Shown: positions 1 through 6,420, numbered from the stretch's first letter. The stretch: DNA of 9,819 nucleotides from UBA5603 sp964501315 (GCA_964501315.1 CAZCSO010000037.1:1-9819), one strand, 5' to 3'. Numbers and translations: made by a program. Notes: generated by a model from the letters alone, not told the origin.

Positions 1-278
1 GGTATGGGTAAAACATCGCCAACGGCACACGCGTGGCTCATCAGCAGGTTCTTTTGAAGGGTTTCCAAATCGCATTTGTTGATGCGTACATCGGATAATT
101 TTCCAAATCCGGTGTTAACGCCGTAAACGGCATCGGTTCCTTCCACAATCGTTTCGACAAACGCTTCCGCTTTTTCCACAGCCAAAAGGGCTTGGGGATC
201 GATCGTTACGATTTCATGGTGATAGGCAATTTGTGATAATTCCTTTAAGGTTAAATGGTTTCCATCAATTTGAATCAT
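1..278 (-). CDS. hutH: Histidine ammonia-lyase, N-terminal fragment (runs off the left edge)
   Basis: Only the first 92 codons are in the window. In the family, the enzyme removes ammonia from L-histidine to give urocanate, the first step of histidine degradation, in the cytoplasm as a tetramer with a self-made MIO cofactor. The fragment carries the family signature VYGVNTGFGKLS at residues 51-62, including the catalytic tyrosine (Y52), followed by LQKNLLMSHACAVG at 74-87. Most homologues I know have glycine at the alanine of SHACAVG; this is a mild change. The MIO Ala-Ser-Gly motif lies beyond the edge and cannot be checked. The ATG at 276-278 has an AAGGAG site 5 nt upstream (284-289). The gene starts its own transcription unit, with a promoter and a cre-like site just upstream, which fits a catabolic gene under carbon repression. 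The identification is firm for the aromatic ammonia-lyase family; histidine specificity is inferred from overall resemblance. Confidence 0.93.
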   Translation of the reverse strand, partial: MIQIDGNHLTLKELSQIAYHHEIVTIDPQALLAVEKAEAFVETIVEGTDAVYGVNTGFGKLSDVRINKCDLETLQKNLLMSHACAVGDVLPI

Positions 279-310
279 GTTATCTCCTTGTCAGTTTTAA
301 TTTCTATCAA

Positions 311-324
311 TGATTACGCTTACA
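311..324 (-). promoter_or_regulatory. Candidate cre (CcpA-binding) site at hutH
   Basis: The minus strand reads TGTAAGCGTAATCA. This matches the Bacillota cre consensus TGWAANCGNTNWCA at every defined position but one (A instead of T at position 10). It lies about +2 to +16 from the predicted hutH start site, where CcpA-HPr(Ser-P) binding would block initiation or early elongation. Catabolite repression of hut genes through CcpA is established in Bacillus subtilis; its use here is inferred. Confidence 0.6.
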
Positions 325-332
325 TCATTTTA

Positions 333-361
333 ATGATACCAAATTTAAGTGTTTAACACAA
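333..361 (-). promoter_or_regulatory. Predicted vegetative promoter of hutH
   Basis: On the minus strand a TTGTGT -35 box (356-361) and a TATCAT -10 box (333-338) are separated by exactly 17 nt. TGG directly before the -10 box (339-341) makes it an extended -10. The predicted start is near position 326, giving a leader of about 50 nt. The -35 box is weak, which is usual when an extended -10 is present. Confidence 0.6.
349..359. repeat. Perfect 11-bp palindrome in the hutH promoter
   Basis: GTGTTTAACAC is a 5-bp inverted repeat around one central base. It overlaps the predicted -35 box. A second inverted repeat, ATCATT-TT-AATGAT at 324-337, overlaps the -10 box and touches the cre-like site. 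Either could be an operator for a dimeric regulator, but short AT-rich palindromes also arise by chance. Confidence 0.3.
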
Positions 362-402
362 GAAAATGGGGATTGAAATATGTAAATCGTGTTTTCATCG
401 AT

Positions 403-432
403 AAAAAGAAAAAAACATCTCGAAAGATGTTT
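403..432 (-). terminator. Rho-independent terminator of the mutY-traX-DUF1295-GNAT unit
   Basis: An 8-bp stem (413-420 paired with 425-432) closes a 4-nt TTCG loop on the minus strand. It is followed by a run of seven T, a C and five more T (down to 403). The stem overlaps the last two bases of the GNAT stop codon, so the gene ends inside its own terminator. Confidence 0.85.
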
Positions 433-1129
433 ATACGTTCGTTGTATAACGGAACGATGAGAGTGCTTCGACGAGTTTGGCTTTCAACGCCAAGTGGGTA
501 ATAACCGAATCGGACGCATCATGAACAATAAAGGGAATCGTATTCTTGCGAAATGCCACCCGAATCAACCAGCCAAATAACAAATAACCCAATCCTACGT
601 TACGAAACTTTGGATGAACCAGCAATTGAAGACTCGACAGTTCATCACTCATCACCGATAGTGAGCCCAATGCCAATAAATCGGATTGATGATATACTCC
701 GTATAGCACATCATCGTCCAGGTTAATTGGTGAGGATTTCTGATCAAAATGAGTGCACATCGCTTTGAATTGGCCCACAGCGATTTTATCGCTCTCGGTC
801 ATCGGTTTGATGGTTAATCCTTCGTAATCGGGAAGTTCAATGGGTTCCATCGCAAAAAGAATCTTCGTATGTTCTTTGATCGATAGATTGCCAAAACCGA
901 GTGCCTCGACAATGGCTTGATTGGACGACGATTCGTCGATGGGTTCTCTTAGTGAAAGATGCGATTCATCGGTCTGAATGACGATTTTATCTAAACTTCG
1001 ATGCAAAAACAGCGGATTTTCATCCGTGGTTCTTTTATCTTCACTAATCCAAATCATCGGTTCAAAATCCCAGTTTTGAAACCGATAATACGCAGTTAAA
1101 AACTGCTTCTTGGTAATGGGAGTGTCCAC
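431..1129 (-). CDS. GNAT-family N-acetyltransferase, GTG start
   Basis: A 232-residue protein. Its C-terminal half (about 103-228) has the GNAT fold signature: a strand with LQLLVHP (167-173), then the acetyl-CoA pyrophosphate-binding motif RNVGLG (R176, G179, G181) opening helix 3, then IPFIVHDAS (198-206) and a final helix-strand. Family members move an acetyl group from acetyl-CoA to an amine; the substrate cannot be read from sequence. The N-terminal 100 residues are not recognisable to me and may be a degenerate second GNAT half or a substrate domain. The start is GTG at 1127-1129, chosen because AGGAGGG (1135-1141) sits 5 nt upstream and no better ATG is nearby. The gene is last of four in the mutY unit; its Shine-Dalgarno site reaches the upstream gene's stop region, with only 12 bp between the two genes. 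Function beyond acetyltransferase is unknown. Confidence 0.85.
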   Translation of the reverse strand: MDTPITKKQFLTAYYRFQNWDFEPMIWISEDKRTTDENPLFLHRSLDKIVIQTDESHLSLREPIDESSSNQAIVEALGFGNLSIKEHTKILFAMEPIELPDYEGLTIKPMTESDKIAVGQFKAMCTHFDQKSSPINLDDDVLYGVYHQSDLLALGSLSVMSDELSSLQLLVHPKFRNVGLGYLLFGWLIRVAFRKNTIPFIVHDASDSVITHLALKAKLVEALSSFRYTTNV

Positions 1130-1134
1130 ACTAT

Positions 1135-1141
1135 CCCTCCT
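1135..1141 (-). promoter_or_regulatory. Ribosome binding site fixing the GTG start of the GNAT gene
   Basis: AGGAGGG on the minus strand lies 5 nt before GTG. It decides the start because the first in-frame codon is GTG rather than ATG. The site abuts the TAA of the upstream DUF1295 gene. Confidence 0.75.
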
Positions 1142-2011
1142 TTAACGATTTGATTTTGGAAAGGGCAATAACATTCGGGTCTCTTGTTTGTAGGTTTCGA
1201 AATTGACTTTATACGTTGCGAGTCGTTTTTCTGCCATCGGAATTGATATGAAGAAAAACATCAACGTGTTCAGTAAAGCTCCGATGCCATAATACCATCC
1301 TTGAGGATAGATGGAAACCATCATAACATACACGCCCCACCACATTAAAATTTCACCCAAATAATTCGGATGACGCGAATACTTCCACAAGCCGACGTTA
1401 ATGATTTCACTTCGGTCATGATCGCTTTTACGGTAGCGTTGCATTTGGATATCGGAAAAGAGTTGGAGCGTTGCGGCAGTAATCGACATGAAAAAGCCAA
1501 TGACCGTAATCGCATTCCATCCGCCTTTTTCCAAAAAGATCATCGCTGGCCAAACGCATAAGAAGACAATGACCGTCGGCATCAGGTTAATGCCAAACAG
1601 ACTGACGAAGGGATAAAACTGTTTTGTTTTTGCTTTTAATCGATCGTAACGCCAATCCTGAGTGGCTAACGAGTCAAACGTGTACGCCCAATTGGCGGTT
1701 AATCGAATTCCCCAATAAAAGAGAGCGATTAGCAACATGATTACGCCTAGATCCCATCGATCGAAAATGGTCCATACGAACAAAACAATGACCAACGGTT
1801 GGACGCTCCAATACGGATCGTAGACCGATGTATTTTTCACAAATACGCCTGCTAAATAGACAAATAACGTCGCGGCAACATCGGCTAAGAAAATGGAGCC
1901 GTATATCGAAACGGAATCGCTCAAAAAAGCATAAACGAAGAGTCCTACCAAAACAGCCAACACATAAATGATGGCAATAATCGCAAACCCAAATAAACGA
2001 TGTTCTTTCAT
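1142..2011 (-). CDS. DUF1295-family integral membrane protein (steroid 5-alpha-reductase/isoprenylcysteine methyltransferase-like)
   Basis: A 289-residue multi-pass membrane protein with hydrophobic segments at about 8-30, 35-57, 70-100, 137-160, 165-188 and 218-256. Two signatures mark the DUF1295 family: SVYDPYWSVQP (62-72) and, near the C-terminus, GLWKYSRHPNYLGE (207-220), followed by EKR at 261-263. The second motif is shared with steroid 5-alpha-reductases and isoprenylcysteine carboxyl methyltransferases, where this region binds NADPH or S-adenosylmethionine. Bacterial DUF1295 proteins mostly lack an assigned substrate, so reductase or methyltransferase activity on a lipid is only an inference. 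ATG at 2009-2011 follows GGAGG (2017-2021) by 5 nt. The site overlaps the end of traX, whose stop is 9 bp upstream, so the two are cotranscribed and probably translationally coupled. Confidence 0.85.
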   Translation of the reverse strand: MKEHRLFGFAIIAIIYVLAVLVGLFVYAFLSDSVSIYGSIFLADVAATLFVYLAGVFVKNTSVYDPYWSVQPLVIVLFVWTIFDRWDLGVIMLLIALFYWGIRLTANWAYTFDSLATQDWRYDRLKAKTKQFYPFVSLFGINLMPTVIVFLCVWPAMIFLEKGGWNAITVIGFFMSITAATLQLFSDIQMQRYRKSDHDRSEIINVGLWKYSRHPNYLGEILMWWGVYVMMVSIYPQGWYYGIGALLNTLMFFFISIPMAEKRLATYKVNFETYKQETRMLLPFPKSNR

Positions 2012-2020
2012 TTAATCCTC

Positions 2021-2710
2021 CTAAGCAATCAGTAATTGAATGGCGACGATGACACCAATATGAAGCGGATAATAAAGATAGAAAAACCACTTGTTATAGG
2101 TTCCTTTTTGACCGTTATAGAGTTGAATGGGGATTAATGCCAATAGGCTCAACCATTGAAGCCAACCTCCGTAGCGGGTATCATACGACGTAGCTAGGTA
2201 AGTAAAAAGCGGCCATTGAATGAAAAACAAATTGAGGATAATCAGTGCGGTCCAATACTGGTGTTTTTTCGGTAAGAGTCCAAACGCTAAAATGATGAGG
2301 ACCCCGTACATACCGTAGGAGACCCCGCCCCATTCGCACAAAACCAAGAGGGGTAAAATCAACCATTTGTAATAGGGATTGCGGTGATGAATTAACCAAA
2401 GTGACACTAATCCAGCCAGTAACGGAATAAACACGTTGATGGTTATAAAATACGATTCGCCACTCACCAGATAGATGATGAGTACGGCTAGTTCCATCAC
2501 AATGGCTGCGATGCCTAAACGCTGAATATAGCGTCCTAGATGATGCGTGTGTTCATAGCCTTGCGCTATCAAAAACGCAAACAAAGGAAAGGCAATTCGA
2601 CCAATCCCACGAAAAACATCGTTTAGCCAGCCATCGGGGATTAAAAAGAAGCCAATGTGATCGATGGTCATGGTGATAATAGCAATCCATTTTAAGGTTT
2701 TAGCGTTCAT
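2021..2710 (-). CDS. TraX family membrane protein
   Basis: A 229-residue, highly hydrophobic protein with about six to seven membrane segments. Family marks are LKWIAIITMTIDHIG (6-20, with D17-H18), RGIGRIAFPLFAFLIAQG (34-51) and a C-terminal NKWFFYLYYPLH (206-217). The family is named after TraX of the F plasmid, which acetylates the pilin N-terminus. Chromosomal members resemble membrane acyltransferases and their substrates are mostly unknown. No conjugation genes are in the window, so a plasmid-transfer role is unlikely here. The stop codon of mutY overlaps this gene's ATG in an ATGA (2707-2710), with GGAG (2719-2722) 8 nt before the start, so translation is coupled. A cell-surface or lipid acylation role is possible, given the DUF1295 membrane protein next to it, but this is a guess. 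Confidence 0.88.
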   Translation of the reverse strand: MNAKTLKWIAIITMTIDHIGFFLIPDGWLNDVFRGIGRIAFPLFAFLIAQGYEHTHHLGRYIQRLGIAAIVMELAVLIIYLVSGESYFITINVFIPLLAGLVSLWLIHHRNPYYKWLILPLLVLCEWGGVSYGMYGVLIILAFGLLPKKHQYWTALIILNLFFIQWPLFTYLATSYDTRYGGWLQWLSLLALIPIQLYNGQKGTYNKWFFYLYYPLHIGVIVAIQLLIA

Positions 2711-3738
2711 AGGATTATCTCCAACAAGGTTTGAATTAACGCAGACGTCGCGTAGTGTTCTTTGAGTTCATTAAGGGTTATCGATACACCAAAATTCGGT
2801 TTATCCGACCAATTCGATACCGTGATGAGAACGGGTTGAACACGCCACGTTTTATGACTGAAAATATGGTTAACAAATTCCTTTGGTTCAATGGATATCG
2901 CTACCAATTGTTGAATGTCTAACCATTCTTGAATCGATTTAACCGATAAAAATCCTTCGACCATCGGAAACTCCCATAATCCCGCTAGTAATCCTTCGGA
3001 AGAGCGTTTCTGAATCAAAAAACGCGTACCGTCGGTAATGATTAGACTGGTCTTGTGTTCTTCTTTTTTTAGCAATGGTTTCGATTTGGTAGGAAGTTCA
3101 TCCGTTTTCTGTTCAATAAATGCGCGGCAATGGGAATTTAATGGACAATTAGGACATTCGGGTGTGGTTGTGGAAAAACATCGACGTGCACCGATCTCCA
3201 TCAAGGATTGATTGAATACGCCCACTTCTTTTAAGGGCAGGATGGAATCCATTTCAATTTCCAACTCTTTTTTCGTATAAGGTTTTCCAAAGTATCGGGA
3301 TAATACGCGATGAACATTGCCATCGACGGCCGCATGGCGATGATCCCAAGCCATCGATGCAATCGCTCCCGCGCTGTACGATCCGATTCCTGGTAACGTC
3401 AATAACGCTTCATACGTCGTCGGAAACACGCCTAGAAAATCGGTTTTGATGACCTGAGCGGCTTCATAAATATGTCTGACGCGAGAATAATAACCCAAAC
3501 CCTGCCATAATTTGAGCAAATCATCCAAAGAAGCATCCATTAAGTCGGATAACGTTGGATAGACTTTCATCCAACGTTCGTAATAGGGAATGACGGTTTT
3601 GACTTGGGTTTGTTGCAACATCATTTCCGAAATCCAAATCCGGTAAGGATCATGATTTTCACGCCAAGGGAGTACTCGCGCATCGGTGTAAAAAAAAGAA
3701 ATTAAAGCTGATTGTAAAAATTGAATGGGTTCGTTCAT
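2707..3738 (-). CDS. mutY: Adenine DNA glycosylase MutY
   Basis: A 343-residue base-excision repair enzyme that removes adenine mispaired with 8-oxoguanine. The catalytic glutamate is in ISEMMLQQTQ (E38). The helix-hairpin-helix is LPGIGSYSAGAI (115-126), with the tyrosine (Y121) found in the Geobacillus enzyme. The catalytic aspartate is in VDGNVHRVL (D139). Four cysteines (187, 195, 198, 204) give the [4Fe-4S] cluster with spacing C-x7-C-x2-C-x5-C; the textbook spacing is x6 first. The C-terminal NUDIX-like domain (about 225-343) holds FSH (293-295), the loop that recognises 8-oxoguanine. The open frame extends ten codons further, to an ATG at 3768, but that ATG lies inside the predicted promoter and has no ribosome site; the ATG at 3738 has AGAGGA 6 nt upstream. 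It is the first gene of a four-gene unit with two membrane proteins and an acetyltransferase that have no evident repair role. Confidence 0.96.
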   Translation of the reverse strand: MNEPIQFLQSALISFFYTDARVLPWRENHDPYRIWISEMMLQQTQVKTVIPYYERWMKVYPTLSDLMDASLDDLLKLWQGLGYYSRVRHIYEAAQVIKTDFLGVFPTTYEALLTLPGIGSYSAGAIASMAWDHRHAAVDGNVHRVLSRYFGKPYTKKELEIEMDSILPLKEVGVFNQSLMEIGARRCFSTTTPECPNCPLNSHCRAFIEQKTDELPTKSKPLLKKEEHKTSLIITDGTRFLIQKRSSEGLLAGLWEFPMVEGFLSVKSIQEWLDIQQLVAISIEPKEFVNHIFSHKTWRVQPVLITVSNWSDKPNFGVSITLNELKEHYATSALIQTLLEIIL

Positions 3739-3744
3739 CGCTCT

Positions 3745-3750
3745 TCCTCT
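3745..3750 (-). promoter_or_regulatory. Ribosome binding site fixing the mutY start
   Basis: AGAGGA on the minus strand is 6 nt before the ATG at 3736-3738. It supports this start over the in-frame ATG ten codons upstream, which has no such site and overlaps the -10 region. Confidence 0.7.
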
Positions 3751-3758
3751 ATAGGGGT

Positions 3759-3787
3759 ATTGTATCATGTTTTACTATGTCATTCAA
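3759..3787 (-). promoter_or_regulatory. Predicted promoter of the mutY-traX-DUF1295-GNAT unit
   Basis: TTGAAT (-35, 3782-3787) and TACAAT (-10, 3759-3764) are 17 nt apart on the minus strand, with TGA before the -10 box forming an extended -10. Transcription should begin near 3752, leaving a leader of about 14 nt that holds just the ribosome site. The promoter lies about 20 bp beyond the terminator of the preceding gene. Confidence 0.65.
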
Positions 3788-3805
3788 TCCAAGTCACTTA
3801 ATCCA

Positions 3806-3830
3806 ATAAAAAACCGCTTTATCAGCGGTT
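3806..3830 (-). terminator. Rho-independent terminator of the UPF0316 gene
   Basis: A 7-bp stem, AACCGCT with AGCGGTT (3824-3830 and 3812-3818), has a 5-nt loop and runs into six T on the minus strand. The stem overlaps the first bases of the TAA stop at 3829-3831. It insulates the mutY promoter just downstream. Confidence 0.85.
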
Positions 3831-4395
3831 ATTTTAATAGTGATTTTCCAGAATGAATGTAGCCACCGGAAATCGTTGATACGTCGTTTAAAACGATCAT
3901 GGCGGCTGAATCGATGGCCATGATTTCATCCATGATGGCTTGCGATCCTCGACGGTTTGTGTACACCATTAAGATGCGTTTCTTTTCAACTTTTCCCTGT
4001 GCATTGACGGTGGTGACACCACAACCTAATTCACGAACTTTTTCGGCAATTTCGATGGCTTTCGATTCGGTCGCAATCACTTGAATTAACAACTTGCCAA
4101 ACGCCAACTTATTTTCTAAGACGCTGCCAAAGTAAACCCCTGCAGCGAATCCTAGTCCATACGATATGCCTTTCATGGGTGATGCGGCTAAACCGGTAAT
4201 GACCGTCGATGCGACAAACACCCAAATCATGATTTCAACCAACGCTAAAATAACCGCGGGTGTCCGGTACCCCTTTACAATGAGAATGCTACGAACGGTT
4301 CCAAGAGAAACTTCGACGATTTTTGCAAAAAAAATCACGAGCAATTCCCAAAGCGATGTCACCGTTAAAATATCCCATAATCTTTCCCAAAACAT
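3829..4395 (-). CDS. UPF0316 family membrane protein (DUF5698 + DUF2179, YebE-like)
   Basis: A 188-residue protein. The N-terminal half has three hydrophobic segments (about 14-40, 46-70, 77-93) and the family motif FFAKIVEVSLGTVRSILIVKG (the stretch from F22 to G42), which marks the DUF5698 membrane domain. The C-terminal half (about 103-188) is a soluble alpha/beta domain of the DUF2179 type, with LIQVIATESKAIEIAEKVRE at 103-122 and ending near SGGYIHSGK (176-184). The family is widespread in Bacillota and its function is unknown. DUF2179 domains recur at the ends of other membrane proteins, and a ligand-sensing role has been supposed for them. ATG at 4393-4395 has GAGGG 5 nt upstream. The gene stands alone between its own promoter and terminator. 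Family assignment is solid; function is not known. Confidence 0.9.
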   Translation of the reverse strand: MFWERLWDILTVTSLWELLVIFFAKIVEVSLGTVRSILIVKGYRTPAVILALVEIMIWVFVASTVITGLAASPMKGISYGLGFAAGVYFGSVLENKLAFGKLLIQVIATESKAIEIAEKVRELGCGVTTVNAQGKVEKKRILMVYTNRRGSQAIMDEIMAIDSAAMIVLNDVSTISGGYIHSGKSLLK

Positions 4396-4425
4396 CGTAT
4401 CCCTCTTTTCATTTTATCTAGTCAT

Positions 4426-4434
4426 ACTATACCA
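4426..4434 (-). promoter_or_regulatory. Predicted extended -10 promoter of the UPF0316 gene
   Basis: The minus strand reads TGGTATAGT, an extended -10 element, about 30 nt before the start codon. The stretch 17 nt upstream is a T run with poor resemblance to a -35 box. TTGACG is present, but only 9 nt from the -10 box and so not usable with it. Confidence 0.5.
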
Positions 4435-4447
4435 TAATTTCGTCAAT

Positions 4448-4480
4448 AAAAAAACGAAAATATTACGTAAACGTTTTCTT
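4448..4480 (-). terminator. Weak terminator candidate after the gamma carbonic anhydrase gene
   Basis: On the minus strand AAGAAAACG (4472-4480) can pair with CGTTTTTTT (4448-4456) across a 15-nt loop. The stem is mostly A-T with one G-T pair, so it is thermodynamically weak. It is the only candidate between this unit and the UPF0316 promoter; read-through is possible. Confidence 0.3.
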
Positions 4481-4490
4481 TGGCAAGTCG

Positions 4491-5006
4491 CTATTTTTCG
4501 CTTTTCACATAAGCTTGTGCCAAGTCGATATAATGAGCAATATTTGCTCGATTGTGTTCGATTTCTAAATCCGTAAGCGGTCGTTTTATCACCATGGGAT
4601 TGCCCACTGCCAGATGATAAGATTCGACGATCTTCTTCGGAGGAACGACGGTACCTGCCGCAACCATCGCACCTTTTTTGATGATGGCGCCATCTAAGAT
4701 AACGGCCCCCATGCCGATTAGGGCATCGTCTTCAATCGAGCACGCGTGGATGACGGCTTGATGGCCGATGGTGACGTTTCGTCCGATGACGGTGGGCGAG
4801 GCTGTATTCGTATGGATCACGGTCAAGTCTTGAACGTTGGTGTTTTCACCGATTGTAATACGCGCCATATCGCCACGAATTACGGCGTTAAACCACACGT
4901 TGACGTGATCGTCAAGCCTCACGTCTCCAGCGATGATGGCTCCGGGTAACACGTAGGCTTTCTCACTGATGGTTGGTTGTTTTTCAAGATAAGGTATAAA
5001 GGTCAT
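4491..5006 (-). CDS. Gamma-class carbonic anhydrase family protein (left-handed beta-helix)
   Basis: A 171-residue protein of the YrdA/PaaY/gamma carbonic anhydrase group. It shows hexapeptide repeats of a left-handed beta-helix from about residue 12 to 138 and a C-terminal helix (145-168). The metal-binding histidines are in the expected places: H65 in LTVIHTN, and H82 and H87 in TIGHQAVIHAC. The RGD (44-46) and NVQD (57-60) residues typical of the family are also present. Members form trimers with zinc or another metal at the interfaces. Some hydrate CO2, but many have no measurable activity or act on other substrates, so the reaction is unproven. ATG at 5004-5006 overlaps the upstream stop in an ATGA, with AAAGGA 8 nt before. 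It is therefore coupled to the cysteine-cluster protein, hinting at a shared metal- or redox-related role, which is inference. Confidence 0.92.
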   Translation of the reverse strand: MTFIPYLEKQPTISEKAYVLPGAIIAGDVRLDDHVNVWFNAVIRGDMARITIGENTNVQDLTVIHTNTASPTVIGRNVTIGHQAVIHACSIEDDALIGMGAVILDGAIIKKGAMVAAGTVVPPKKIVESYHLAVGNPMVIKRPLTDLEIEHNRANIAHYIDLAQAYVKSEK

Positions 5007-6352
5007 GGTCGATATCCTTTCTTATGAAGATAGAATTGTAATTCATTCTTATAAAGTTCTTTCCAAGATTGACCGTTATCATCAACCCTTGAACACGGTA
5101 AAAACGAAAGATAACCCGGTTGTGATTCGTCAAAATAATGCGGATCCTTCTGATTGAAATAATGAGGGTGATTCAACGCATCCTCATTAAACAGACCAAT
5201 CAACGGAAATTCCCAACAAAGTTCGGGTTTCAAGTTCCATGGATGGAGGTTGCGTTTAATCGCAGATTGTTGAAGCGAACAGCGTCCATCGGGCAAGGCA
5301 AAAGTACAAATAGTATGCGTGAAGTGCGCGGGAAAATCAGAACGTGTATAGTTATGTGGAACACGTTTGGTTCGTTTCCCACCAAACAAAAATTCCCATT
5401 CGCCGTCTTCTAAAAAGTCGGTAGGAATATCTTTGAAATCCTCTGGATACAAAGCCATATGTTCTTTAATTCGTTTTTCTTCTTCATAGGTCACATAGAC
5501 CCCGTCGTAACAACAGCGGTTATCACAATTAAGGCAACTCATCACTGCCATTTTCGGTTCGTCGTCGATGTTAGAGAACAGATTTTTTCGTTCCTTTTGA
5601 AGAACTCTGTTGAACGGATCAACGTGTCGTTTGTACCAGTTGTCAACTTTGTCGATGGCTCGAAATTCAGGATAGTTCGTCGCAAACGATTGAAGAATGA
5701 AATAACCGCCTTGAATACCTTGAGTGATGGTCAGTTCATCTGCCAATTGATTTAGATTCATCGATTTATTATTGCTTCTCAAATCGTCGACCATCTTGAA
5801 TAGGACCGATAATCCGTGAAAGTGTGAAGGTATTATTTCGAAATTGAATGGAACTTTATTTATCGATAAAAACCATTCGTAGTAGCGATATTGGACGCGT
5901 AGGTAATCATACAAATAAGCGTGTTTTTCCGCTTCGTTTAGTAACGTCTCCAAACAAGCTAATCCCATCGGTTCATAGAAGCGGCATAACGCGACAGCTT
6001 GCCCTATTCTTGCATTCAGGGTGGGCATGATTTTAACGGCTTCTTCCCATACTTCTAAGGATTCAATTACGCGATCATGATGTAACAATAACGTTGCCTT
6101 CAACTGAAGATAATATCCGATGACATCATCGTCTTCGGATTGCTTAATTGGTTCAGCTAAGTCATTTAAAATGGTTTTCGCTTTCATTAATCGACCACTC
6201 GCTAAGAGCGAATCAACGATATTAAGTTGCCGTATTAGTGTCTCATTTATCGACATACTCGCCAAGGAAACTTGCAAATGGCGAATGATGTAGTCGTGCC
6301 GGTCTTGTTCGTATAAAGATTGATAGGGATGTAAATATCCGTTATTAGCCAT
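5003..6352 (-). CDS. Two-part protein: N-terminal helical (TPR-like) region and C-terminal YkgJ-like cysteine cluster
   Basis: A 449-residue soluble protein. The N-terminal 250 residues look all-helical. Residues about 40-125 resemble TPR repeats, for example NIVDSLLASGRLMKAKTIL (44-62) followed by VIESLEVWEEAVKIMP (95-110). The C-terminal part carries eight cysteines: C273-x2-C276-x3-C280-C281, then C349, C358, C379 and C420. The CxxCxxxCC start and HPWNLKPELCWEFPL (370-384) resemble the YkgJ/FliB type of putative zinc- or iron-sulfur-binding cluster (CxxCxxCC family). The role of these proteins is not established; links to flagellin methylation (FliB) come from enteric relatives and there are no flagellar genes here. 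ATG at 6350-6352 has AAGGAG about 8 nt upstream. It is first of a two-gene unit with the gamma carbonic anhydrase-like protein (4-bp overlap). Calling the cysteine cluster a metal site is well supported; the TPR call is by eye. Confidence 0.8.
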   Translation of the reverse strand: MANNGYLHPYQSLYEQDRHDYIIRHLQVSLASMSINETLIRQLNIVDSLLASGRLMKAKTILNDLAEPIKQSEDDDVIGYYLQLKATLLLHHDRVIESLEVWEEAVKIMPTLNARIGQAVALCRFYEPMGLACLETLLNEAEKHAYLYDYLRVQYRYYEWFLSINKVPFNFEIIPSHFHGLSVLFKMVDDLRSNNKSMNLNQLADELTITQGIQGGYFILQSFATNYPEFRAIDKVDNWYKRHVDPFNRVLQKERKNLFSNIDDEPKMAVMSCLNCDNRCCYDGVYVTYEEEKRIKEHMALYPEDFKDIPTDFLEDGEWEFLFGGKRTKRVPHNYTRSDFPAHFTHTICTFALPDGRCSLQQSAIKRNLHPWNLKPELCWEFPLIGLFNEDALNHPHYFNQKDPHYFDESQPGYLSFLPCSRVDDNGQSWKELYKNELQFYLHKKGYRP

Positions 6353-6379
6353 GAAACGTCTCCTTAAAAAAGTACTTCT

Positions 6380-6408
6380 ATTATACCATTGATTTGTCGT
6401 TCAAACAA
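6380..6408 (-). promoter_or_regulatory. Predicted promoter of the cysteine-cluster/gamma carbonic anhydrase unit
   Basis: A perfect TATAAT (6380-6385) is preceded by TGG, making an extended -10, and lies 17 nt from TTGTTT (6403-6408). It starts about 13 nt downstream of the previous terminator. The start codon is about 28 nt beyond the -10 box. Confidence 0.65.
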
Positions 6409-6420
6409 GCGATGTTACCA

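Noticed and set aside
1674..2090. Minus-strand open frame of 138 codons across the DUF1295 and traX boundary
   Set aside because: It overlaps two well-supported genes in another frame, has no recognisable domain and has an unusual cysteine- and arginine-rich composition.
2021..2710. TraX as a sign of a conjugative plasmid
   Set aside because: No other transfer, relaxase or replication gene is present, and TraX family proteins are common on chromosomes.
3739..3768. Ten-codon N-terminal extension of MutY starting at the ATG at 3768
   Set aside because: The ATG lies within the predicted -10 region and no ribosome site precedes it, while the ATG at 3738 has a good one and begins where MutY proteins normally do.
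4166..4576. Plus-strand open frame of 136 codons
   Set aside because: It is antisense to the UPF0316 gene, its promoter and the end of the gamma carbonic anhydrase gene, with low-complexity content and no family resemblance.
5459..5755. Plus-strand open frame of 98 codons, hydrophobic at its start
   Set aside because: It is antisense to the conserved cysteine-cluster gene and the hydrophobic start is the mirror of lysine- and glutamate-rich codons there.
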